Shown here: one piece after another, positions 1 to 6,022 of the stretch
Layout: the number at the start of each line of letters is the position of its first letter
How positions within the stretch are numbered: the first letter of the stretch is position 1
NCBI GenBank assembly: GCA_031290535.1
Contig: JAITNI010000288.1
Location: 1-6,380, forward strand
DNA length: 6,380 bases
Reading direction: 5' to 3'
From: Zoogloeaceae bacterium
GTDB lineage: Bacteria > Pseudomonadota > Gammaproteobacteria > Burkholderiales > Rhodocyclaceae
Made by a program: the position numbers and the translations under genes
The notes under the pieces: generated by a model
Told to the model about the DNA's origin: nothing
Databases searched by the model: none
What the model saw: the letters and a program-made list of their open reading frames with translations, nothing else

Positions 1-13
1 TCAGGCAAATCTG

Positions 14-40
14 TGAAACCCAGTAACCATGCGGGTTTCA
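14..40 (-). terminator. Hairpin just downstream of tRNA-Arg
   Basis: An 8-bp perfect inverted repeat (TGAAACCC / GGGTTTCA) with an 11-base loop begins three bases beyond the encoded CCA end of the tRNA. Its position fits a 3' processing or termination hairpin for the tRNA transcript. On the minus strand it is not followed by a T-run, so it is not a canonical intrinsic terminator. The call rests on position and pairing only. Confidence 0.4.
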
Positions 41-42
41 AA

Positions 43-119
43 TGGCGCGCCCGAGACGATTCGAACGTCCGACCCCTGCCTTCGGAGGGCAGTACTCTAT
101 CCAGCTGAGCTACGGGCGC
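43..119 (-). tRNA. tRNA-Arg, anticodon CCG
   Basis: The minus strand gives a complete 77-base cloverleaf. The acceptor stem GCGCCCG pairs perfectly with CGGGCGC, followed by discriminator G and an encoded CCA. The D stem is GCTC/GAGT. The anticodon stem CTGCC/GGCAG encloses the loop CTCCGAA, placing CCG at positions 34-36, which reads the arginine codon CGG. The T arm has the usual TTCGAAT loop. The encoded CCA and compact form are bacterial. It is transcribed away from the cytochrome gene. Confidence 0.96.
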
Positions 120-133
120 AAATGAGAGGTCGG

Positions 134-162
134 ATTGTACTCATTCTCTTGCGGCGCGTCCA
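134..162 (-). promoter_or_regulatory. Sigma-70-like promoter of tRNA-Arg
   Basis: On the minus strand, TGGACG (157-162; 4 of 6 matches to TTGACA) and TACAAT (134-139; 5 of 6 matches to TATAAT) are separated by exactly 17 bases. Transcription would start about 7 bases past the -10 box, near 127, roughly 8 bases before the mature tRNA 5' end. Spacing, box quality and position all agree. Confidence 0.7.
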
Positions 163-172
163 TTATTTCCCG

Positions 173-203
173 TTTCCACCTTCGGGCGTTCCGGGACTAT
201 AAT
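173..203 (+). promoter_or_regulatory. Promoter of the cytochrome c5 gene
   Basis: A perfect -10 box TATAAT lies at 198-203, 34 bases before the chosen ATG. The best -35 candidate is TTTCCA at 173-178 (4 of 6 matches) with a long 19-base spacer, so the -35 call is weak. The -10 box alone is convincing. This promoter lies back to back with the tRNA promoter: the two -35 elements are about 10 bases apart, so both may compete for one polymerase-binding region. Confidence 0.55.
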
Positions 204-237
204 GAGGCTTCCCAATCTTCATATCAAGGAAATCAGG

Positions 238-804
238 ATGGCCAGCCCACAAAATTCGTTCAAAATTACCCTGTTTGTCGCCCTTGCCTTTGCGCTTCTG
301 GTGGTGGCGCTTGTCGCGGCTTTCCTGTTCAAAAGCGACGCCGCGCCCGAAGCGGATCCTGACGCGGAAGCGCGTATCCGGCCTGTGGCGCATTTTGTGG
401 CGTCGCCTGCCGCAGAGGTCGGCGCAGGCGAGGTCAACGCCGGGGAGACGGTTGCCGCTGATGCAACGCCGGAAGCGACAGAATCTGCTCCGGCAGATGA
501 TTCGGTCGCGCCTGCCGAAAGTCCGGCGGGGGTGGATACGATAGGAGCCGCCAGCGCGTCAAAGGATGGCGCGACGGTCTATGCGTTCATTTGCAAAACC
601 TGCCACGATATTGGTCTGGCGGGCGCGCCCAAAAAAGGCGACAAGGCCGCCTGGGCGCCACGCATTGCTACCGGGAAAGAGAGCCTTTATGCTTCCGCCC
701 TGAAGGGCAAGGGCGCGATGCCGCCCAAGGGCGGCGCGGCGGCGGCGCTCTCGGATGAGGACGTCAAGGCGGGTGTGGATTACATGGTCAATCTGGCCCA
801 ATAG
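238..804 (+). CDS. Membrane-anchored cytochrome c5-type monoheme protein
   Basis: Predicted periplasmic electron carrier of 188 residues. I chose the ATG at 238 because AAGGA lies 7 bases upstream and a hydrophobic helix (residues 9-31, after a short basic start) follows at once; an upstream ATG at 202 lies within the -10 box. There is no obvious signal-peptidase site, so the helix probably stays as an anchor. Residues 34-110 form an Ala/Glu/Pro/Asp-rich, low-complexity, acidic linker. The haem domain (111-188) has CKTCH at 119-123 and the c5 signature AGAPKKGDKAAWAPRIATG from 128. The likely sixth ligand is Met161 in AMPPKGG, followed by LSDEDVKAGVDYMV. These match the c5 family closely; the linker is unusually long. 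It may donate electrons to the peroxidase encoded 97 bases downstream, but that is inferred from context. Confidence 0.92.
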   Translation: MASPQNSFKITLFVALAFALLVVALVAAFLFKSDAAPEADPDAEARIRPVAHFVASPAAEVGAGEVNAGETVAADATPEATESAPADDSVAPAESPAGVDTIGAASASKDGATVYAFICKTCHDIGLAGAPKKGDKAAWAPRIATGKESLYASALKGKGAMPPKGGAAAALSDEDVKAGVDYMVNLAQ

Positions 805-901
805 TTTTGAGCGCGGGCGCGGGCGGCGTTCTTCAGAATGCCCGTCAGGTGTATTCTCGCGTAAAGTAAATGCTTTTGGCGAAAAGAGACAGGCGGAATC
901 T

Positions 902-1945
902 ATGTGGGCTGAAAAAACAATAATCAGGACAGCATCGGGAATCGGGCTGGCGCTGGTGGTGTTTCTGGGCGCGATCTGGGGGTTTCGATCCGTGCCGGGC
1001 GTCTCGCAGGCAGAAGCGCAACAAGCGCCGTCCGGCGCCTTGCGGCATCTCGTGCCGCTGGTGCGCCCGGATGAACCCCTGTTGCCGCTGCGGCAGAACA
1101 AGGATGATCTGAACGCGCAGAAAGTCGCGCTGGGGCGCGCCCTGTTCGAGGACAATCGCCTCTCGCGCGACAACACCATCAGTTGCGCTTTTTGTCACAA
1201 TCTGGCGCAGGGCGGCGTCGACCGACAGGTGCGTTCGATTGGCGTTGGCGGGCAGGAAGGCACGATCAACGCGCCCACAGTTTACAATTCTTCCCTGAAT
1301 TTTCGCCAGTTCTGGGATGGTCGCGCGAGCACGCTGGAAGAACAGGCCGCTGGCCCCATCCACAACCCGCTTGAAATGGCTTCCTCCTGGGAGGAAGCGC
1401 TGCCAAAACTGACGGCGGATGCCGCCCTGAAAAGCCGTTTCATGAGCATTTATGGCCGTCCCCCCAGCGCCGAGACGGTGCAGGATGCCATTGCCGAATT
1501 CGAGCGTTCGCTCCTCACCCCTTCGCGTATGGATCGCTGGCTGTTGGGTGAAGATGAGGCGCTGACGCCGGAAGAACTGGCGGGGTATCGCCTGTTTGTG
1601 CAACATGGCTGCGTCGCCTGCCATCAGGGCGTCAATGTGGGCGGCAACATGTACCAGCGCTTTGGCGTCATGCGTGATTACTTCGAGGGCAAAGCCAAGG
1701 TCGATGCGGCGGATTTGGGGCGTTTCAACGTCACCCGGCGCGAGGAAGACAAACATGTGTTCAAGGTGCCCAGCCTGCGGAACGTCACCCTGACCTCGCC
1801 CTATTTTCACGATGGCTCGACGGCCTCCCTGCATGAAGCCGTCTCCAAAATGGGGCACTATCAACTGGGCGTCGATTTGCCGCCGGAAGATGTGCAGGCC
1901 ATCGTGCTCTTCCTGTACGCCCTGACCGGGGAGGCATTGCAATGA
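902..1945 (+). CDS. Di-heme cytochrome c peroxidase (CcpA/MauG family)
   Basis: Predicted periplasmic enzyme of 347 residues that reduces hydrogen peroxide with electrons from a small cytochrome c. The ATG at 902 is preceded by AGGCGGA and followed by a hydrophobic segment (about 10-28) with a possible cleavage site near AEA at 37-39. Two haem sites are visible: CAFCH (95-99) and CVACH (237-241). The stretch NAPTVYNSSLNFRQFWDGRA (123-142) and FKVPSLRNVTLTSPYFHDGS (287-306) are family hallmarks. Trp138, Gln148 and Glu158 lie at the same offsets from the first haem histidine as Trp94, Gln104 and Glu114 of the Pseudomonas enzyme (numbering from memory). The offset of its distal His71 is occupied here by Val115, so the peroxidatic haem may be permanently open. 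Met317 is a candidate ligand of the second haem. The stop overlaps the next start (ATGA). No convincing own promoter was seen at 805-901. Confidence 0.93.
   Translation: MWAEKTIIRTASGIGLALVVFLGAIWGFRSVPGVSQAEAQQAPSGALRHLVPLVRPDEPLLPLRQNKDDLNAQKVALGRALFEDNRLSRDNTISCAFCHNLAQGGVDRQVRSIGVGGQEGTINAPTVYNSSLNFRQFWDGRASTLEEQAAGPIHNPLEMASSWEEALPKLTADAALKSRFMSIYGRPPSAETVQDAIAEFERSLLTPSRMDRWLLGEDEALTPEELAGYRLFVQHGCVACHQGVNVGGNMYQRFGVMRDYFEGKAKVDAADLGRFNVTRREEDKHVFKVPSLRNVTLTSPYFHDGSTASLHEAVSKMGHYQLGVDLPPEDVQAIVLFLYALTGEALQ
1928..1934 (+). promoter_or_regulatory. Strong Shine-Dalgarno inside the peroxidase 3' end
   Basis: GGGGAGG lies 7 bases before the ATG at 1942, inside the last codons of the peroxidase gene. 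With the ATGA overlap it supports the 1942 start and reinitiation by ribosomes finishing the peroxidase, which would tie the levels of the two proteins together. Confidence 0.75.
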
Positions 1946-4833
1946 ATTTCAAGATCACGCTGCGCTCCTTCCTGCCCTGGTTTTTGCTCCTCGTTCTGGG
2001 GGGGACGCTGATTGTCCTGTATCACCTCAGTTCGCGCGTCAGCGATCATGACCGCATTCAGGTCGAGTCGAAGGTGCGCCAGATGCAGGCGCTGGATACC
2101 GACATCAATCTGGATGTGCTGCGCCTGCGCTACCGGCAGTTGCGCCATTACGACAGCGTTGCCGGTTCGACGCGCCAGATGGAATCCCTGCTTGACAGCT
2201 TGCAGAAAGATTTCGAGAAACTGGATTTGCATTCCGCGCTCTCCAGGGCGCAAAACGAGTGGTCGTTCAAGCAGACGGGGGTGGAAGATTTCAAGCGGCA
2301 AAACTCGGTGCTGGTCAATTCCCTTTTTCACTTTGTCAATCTGGCCGACCAGATGAGTTCCAGCCTGAATGCCGGCGCGTCCGGGCCGCTTCCCGCCGCG
2401 CTGGTGCATTCGGTCACGGAGGATGTGCTGATTTTTGTCAACGGTCAGCAGACCCGCAATGCCGCCCCGATTCTGGAGAAATTGAAGCAACTGGAAGCGC
2501 AAAGCGTGGGCAAGGCCGAGCCGTTTGCCACACGCGGCTGGCTCATGGCGGCGCATGGTCGCCTGATTGTCAATAATCACCAGCCGGTGCAGGTGCTGAT
2601 GCGCCGGATTTCCAGCAGCGTTTTTTCCGCCGAGCTGGAGCAGGCCTATAACGAATATATCAGCGCCTACAACCAGGCCTCTGCCGAGGCGGAAAATTAC
2701 CGGCGTCTGATGGCGATTTTTTCCTTCATGATGATCGTCACCGTGATGCTGATGATCCTGCGCCTGCGCCAGACGGCGGCGGAACTGGAGCGCAGCCACA
2801 CGCTTCTGAACAATGTCGCCGACCATCTGGGTGAAGGCATTTTGAGTTTTGACGCCCGTGGGATGCTGAATTTCGTAAACAAACGCGCCGAAATCCTGCT
2901 TCAGCGGGATAAGGCCGAACTCATCGGGCGCGACATGACGGGCATGTTGCCCGATGTCGGAGTCACCGGCTCCGCGTTCCAGCGCGCCCTCACGGCAGGC
3001 CAATCCTTCGAGGGCGAAGAATGGCTGCTGCGTTCGGATGGCACACGCTTCCCGGCGGTTTTTCTGGGGGGGGCGCTGCCTTCGGTGGAGCGTCAGGCGT
3101 TCGGGGGGTATGTCACATCGTTCCGGGATTTGAGCACGCACTATGAGGCTCAGGCGCGTTTGCGTCTGGCGGCGCGGGTGTTCGACAATCTGAGCGAGGG
3201 GATGACCATCACCGGGGTAGATGGCCTCATTGAATCCGTCAATCCGGCCTTCACCAGCATTACCGGCTTTACCGAGACCGAGGCCAAGGGTCATACGCCC
3301 GGCGCCCTGCTCAGTTCCGGGATGCATGACAAGGCGTTCTATCAGGCCATGTGGGAGGCGCTGCGCCACGACGGCAAATGGCAGGGGGAAATCATCAATC
3401 GCAAGAAGAACGGCGAGACCTTCCACGAATGGCTCTCCATCACGGCCATGCGCGATGATGACGGGCATGTGATGCAGTACATCGCCCTGTTTTCCGACAT
3501 TTCCGAGCGCAAGCAGATTGAATCGCATATTCATCATCTGGCCTACCACGACCCGCTGACCGGGCTGGCAAACCGCCTCCTGTTCACCGACCGTCTGGAA
3601 AACGCCATGCGGCAGGCGCACCGCACCCGGCGTCCGCTGGCGATCGTGGTGCTGGATCTGGATCGCTTCAAGCAGATCAACGATTCCCTCGGCCACGCGC
3701 TCGGGGACATCCTGCTCAAATTCGCCAGCCAGCGCCTCCTGCACCTTTTACGCGAGGGCGACACGCTGGCCCGCGTGGGCGGCGACGAATTTGCCCTCCT
3801 GCTGCCGGAAATTTCCTCGCACGCCGATGTGGCGACGCTGGCCAGCCATATCCTGCGCGAGTTCGAGACCCCCTTCGATCTGGGCGGGCGCGAAGTGTTT
3901 ACCTCCGTCAGCATCGGCATTTCCGCCTATCCTTCCGACGGGGAAACCCCGGAAGTCCTGATGAAGAATGCGGATGTCGCCCTGTACAACGCCAAGGATT
4001 CGGGCCGTTCCGCCTTCCGTTTCTTTCTGGAAAGCGACAGCGAAAACTCGCTGGAGCGCCTGGAACTGGAAAGCGCCCTGCGTCACTCGGTGGCGCAAAA
4101 CGAATTGCGTCTTTATTACCAGCCACAGGTGGATGCCCGATCGGGTCTGATCTACGGGGTGGAAGCGCTGGTGCGCTGGCAACACCCGCTGTTGGGGCTA
4201 TTGCCGCCCACCCGCTTCATTCCGCTGGCGGAAGCCACCGGCTACATTGACACGCTGGGGCGCTGGTGTCTGCAAACGGCCTGTCGACAACTCGTCGCCT
4301 GGCAACAGGCTGGAATCCCCATCCGGCGCATGGCGGTCAATGTTTCCGCCCGGCAACTGTCGGATTCGGATTTCATGAACATCGTCTTCGACACGATACA
4401 GGAGACCGGCATTCACCCCGGCTGTCTGGAGCTGGAACTGACCGAATCCTCGCTGGTCGACAACCCGGAACGGGTGTTCGGCCTCTTTGCCCTGTTCCGC
4501 GAACGTGGCATCCGCATCGCCATTGACGATTTTGGCACGGGCTACTCCTCGCTCTCCTACCTGTCCCGCTACCCGGTCGATGTGCTCAAGATCGACAAGA
4601 GCTTTATTGATGTGCTCGGCAGCGCGGCGGAACACCGCTCCGTGGTGCAGGCGATGATTCTGATGGCGCACGCGATGGACATGGGCGTCGTCGCCGAAGG
4701 CGTGGAAACCGAAGCGCAAAGCCGGCGACTGGGCGAACTGGGCTGCGACCTGCTGCAAGGCTACCTCTATTCCCGCCCCGTCCCCCCCGAAAACCTCGTG
4801 CGACTGCCCTGCGTGGTGGAAATCGAAGGATAG
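1942..4833 (+). CDS. Membrane sensor with two PAS, GGDEF and EAL domains (c-di-GMP turnover)
   Basis: Inner-membrane enzyme of 963 residues predicted to make and break cyclic di-GMP. A helix at about 10-28 and another at 256-275 flank an all-helical periplasmic region (30-255). This resembles the DAHL-type sensor of other signalling proteins (INLDVLRLRYRQLRHYD at 55-71), a recognition from memory. The cytoplasm holds PAS 1 (about 283-398), PAS 2 (403-522), GGDEF (532-693) and EAL (708-952). The cyclase has Asp572, Asn580 and an intact GGDEF at 613-617. An RxxD inhibitory site (R604-D607) lies the usual five residues before it. The phosphodiesterase keeps EAL (741-743), Asn800, ELTE (832-835), DDFGTGYSS (862-870), Lys883, AEGVE (918-922) and Gln939. 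Both halves therefore look active, and which dominates cannot be told. It is translationally coupled to the peroxidase, so a periplasmic redox or peroxide-related cue is plausible but unproven. Confidence 0.95.
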   Translation: MNFKITLRSFLPWFLLLVLGGTLIVLYHLSSRVSDHDRIQVESKVRQMQALDTDINLDVLRLRYRQLRHYDSVAGSTRQMESLLDSLQKDFEKLDLHSALSRAQNEWSFKQTGVEDFKRQNSVLVNSLFHFVNLADQMSSSLNAGASGPLPAALVHSVTEDVLIFVNGQQTRNAAPILEKLKQLEAQSVGKAEPFATRGWLMAAHGRLIVNNHQPVQVLMRRISSSVFSAELEQAYNEYISAYNQASAEAENYRRLMAIFSFMMIVTVMLMILRLRQTAAELERSHTLLNNVADHLGEGILSFDARGMLNFVNKRAEILLQRDKAELIGRDMTGMLPDVGVTGSAFQRALTAGQSFEGEEWLLRSDGTRFPAVFLGGALPSVERQAFGGYVTSFRDLSTHYEAQARLRLAARVFDNLSEGMTITGVDGLIESVNPAFTSITGFTETEAKGHTPGALLSSGMHDKAFYQAMWEALRHDGKWQGEIINRKKNGETFHEWLSITAMRDDDGHVMQYIALFSDISERKQIESHIHHLAYHDPLTGLANRLLFTDRLENAMRQAHRTRRPLAIVVLDLDRFKQINDSLGHALGDILLKFASQRLLHLLREGDTLARVGGDEFALLLPEISSHADVATLASHILREFETPFDLGGREVFTSVSIGISAYPSDGETPEVLMKNADVALYNAKDSGRSAFRFFLESDSENSLERLELESALRHSVAQNELRLYYQPQVDARSGLIYGVEALVRWQHPLLGLLPPTRFIPLAEATGYIDTLGRWCLQTACRQLVAWQQAGIPIRRMAVNVSARQLSDSDFMNIVFDTIQETGIHPGCLELELTESSLVDNPERVFGLFALFRERGIRIAIDDFGTGYSSLSYLSRYPVDVLKIDKSFIDVLGSAAEHRSVVQAMILMAHAMDMGVVAEGVETEAQSRRLGELGCDLLQGYLYSRPVPPENLVRLPCVVEIEG

Positions 4834-4848
4834 CGTTTTCTGCCCCAG

Positions 4849-4867
4849 GCCGCCTTCTGATGGCGGC
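4849..4867. terminator. GC hairpin between convergent genes
   Basis: GCCGCC / GGCGGC form a 6-bp stem with a 7-base loop in the 41-base gap between the stop of the GGDEF-EAL gene and the stop of murI. Its placement suits a shared bidirectional terminator. No T-run follows on either strand, so intrinsic termination is doubtful. Confidence 0.35.
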
Positions 4868-4874
4868 GCGGGTC

Positions 4875-5672
4875 TCAGACCTGCCAGAATTCCACATGCG
4901 GAGCCGTACCCCAGAGGTGGGTGATGGTTTTTTGCACTTCGCGCGGGTTGCCGCTGGTCGCCAGTCGCAGTTGGCCGTGACCGCCCAGATGGCTTTCGCC
5001 CTGTAGGCGGCGTTCCACCTGACGGGCGACGGCTTCGCCGGTATCGACAATGCGCGTCCCCGCTGGCAAACGGGCGGCGATGCCCTCCCGCGCCCAGGGG
5101 TAGTGGGTGCAGCCCAGCACCACCACATCCGCCCCGGCCTGGACCAGCGGCGGCACGTATTCATCCAGCAGGGCGTTGGCCGGGGCGCTCTTTGGCCCGT
5201 GGGTTTCGATGGCTTCGACCAGACCCGGACAGGCTTGCGGAATCACCTGTGTACCATTGGCATGGGTGGCCACCAGACGCTGAAAACGCTGGCTGGCCAG
5301 CGTGCGCGTGGTGGCCAGGACGCCGATGACGCCGCTTCTGGTCAACAGGGTCGCCGGTTTGACCGCCGGTTCCAGCGCCACCACGGGCAGATGCGTATTG
5401 GCCCGAATCACCTCCGCCGCCGCCGCCGTGGCCGTATTGCAGGCCACGACAATCAGTTTGGCATGGCCGTGCGTCGCCAGCATGTCGGAAATTGCCTGGC
5501 TGCGCGCCTGAATGAAGGATTCACTGCGGTTGCCGTAGGGCAGAAAATGGGTGTCGGCAAAATAAATGAAATCCTCGTCCGGCAGCCGCGCCCGCAAGGC
5601 CGCCAGCACCGTCAGCCCGCCCAGACCGGAATCGAAAATGCCTATTGGTTGCGTGGTGATGTGTGTGCTCAT
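4875..5672 (-). CDS. murI: Glutamate racemase
   Basis: Cytoplasmic, cofactor-independent enzyme that interconverts L- and D-glutamate, supplying D-glutamate for peptidoglycan. The 265-residue length is normal for the family. The N-terminal motif IGIFDSGLGGLTV (10-22) contains Asp14 and Ser15. FADTHFLPYGNRS (38-50) follows, with the substrate loop PYG. The two catalytic cysteines are Cys78 in ACNTATAAAA and Cys188 in LGCTHYP. Both acid/base halves are thus intact. The ATG at 5670-5672 begins just before the conserved motif; only a weak GAAG ribosome-binding element lies 7 bases upstream. The gene converges on the redox and c-di-GMP cluster and seems functionally unrelated to it. A TATAAT box at 5745-5750 may drive it. 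Confidence 0.97.
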   Translation of the reverse strand: MSTHITTQPIGIFDSGLGGLTVLAALRARLPDEDFIYFADTHFLPYGNRSESFIQARSQAISDMLATHGHAKLIVVACNTATAAAAEVIRANTHLPVVALEPAVKPATLLTRSGVIGVLATTRTLASQRFQRLVATHANGTQVIPQACPGLVEAIETHGPKSAPANALLDEYVPPLVQAGADVVVLGCTHYPWAREGIAARLPAGTRIVDTGEAVARQVERRLQGESHLGGHGQLRLATSGNPREVQKTITHLWGTAPHVEFWQV

Positions 5673-5744
5673 GTGAATGCTTCAAATCCGGCGGGACGCT
5701 GGCCGGATGTCTGTTTCCCCGGCAACCTCGCCTGTACGCCGCGC

Positions 5745-5750
5745 ATTATA
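5745..5750 (-). promoter_or_regulatory. -10 box upstream of murI
   Basis: A perfect minus-strand TATAAT, preceded by GCGAC, lies about 72 bases before the murI ATG and would give a leader of roughly 65 bases. A TTGACC sequence (5773-5778) lies upstream, but 22 bases away, too far for a normal spacer. No good -35 is present at 16-18 bases. I call only the -10 element. Confidence 0.5.
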
Positions 5751-5979
5751 GTCGCCTTCGACAGGTGTGGGGGGTCAATCATAACCGGCATTGCCGAAAC
5801 CAAAGGGGAGGAGGCTGAAAGGCCGATGTTTAGCGGGATTGCGGGGGATTTTGGGCGGGATATGCTGTGAGCAAAAATGATCGGAAACGCTCGTTTTCTG
5901 GACAAAAGTGCACAAAAAATATGCCTTGAAAAAGGAGATGTACTTCCTTCTTGAAATAATGAATTTTTGTAGCCAAAAA
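5751..5979. other. Gene-free interval with a composition change near 5870
   Basis: No gene is supported here. The left part (to about 5870) has the GC-rich character of the bacterial DNA and holds the upstream region of murI. From about 5873 the sequence becomes A/T-rich, with A-runs and T-runs, and stays so to the window end. The change is fairly abrupt, over perhaps 20-40 bases, and marks the likely junction between bacterial and eukaryotic DNA. I see no direct repeat, insertion-sequence end or attachment site at the change. Confidence 0.6.
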
Positions 5980-5987
5980 TATATAAA
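5980..5987 (+). promoter_or_regulatory. TATA-like box of the V-ATPase gene
   Basis: TATATAAA followed by G lies 35 bases before the ATG at 6023, in an A-rich context. It would suit a eukaryotic core promoter with a very short 5' leader. Such words occur often by chance in AT-rich DNA, so the call depends on the eukaryotic gene that follows. Confidence 0.4.
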
Positions 5988-6022
5988 GTATGGGTGTTGT
6001 CATTCCATTTCAATATTTCTCC

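Noticed and set aside
829..857. A possible promoter (TATTCT at 852-857) just before the peroxidase gene.
   Set aside because: The matching -35 position has only about 2 of 6 consensus bases; transcription from the upstream cytochrome promoter is a simpler explanation.
845..1942. A 365-codon minus-strand frame opposite the peroxidase gene.
   Set aside because: It is a shadow of the peroxidase, whose haem motifs and family signatures are unmistakable on the plus strand.
1861..3744. A 627-codon open frame on the minus strand, opposite the GGDEF-EAL gene.
   Set aside because: It is antisense to a gene with clear domains throughout. Long open antisense frames are common in GC-rich DNA, and its translation shows no recognisable domain.
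5773..5778. TTGACC on the minus strand as the murI -35 box.
   Set aside because: The distance to the TATAAT box is 22 bases, outside the usual 16-18 range.
5103..5870. A 255-codon plus-strand frame across murI and its upstream region.
   Set aside because: Most of it is antisense to murI, and the His/Arg/Gly/Gln-rich translation has no recognisable domain.
5826..5870. A 14-codon reading frame with a GGAGG upstream.
   Set aside because: It is very short with no recognisable product, and it lies next to the composition break; a purine-rich word upstream is weak evidence.
5669..6013. A 114-codon minus-strand frame upstream of and touching murI.
   Set aside because: It crosses the composition break, has no family resemblance and no good ribosome-binding site, and overlaps the murI start and promoter.
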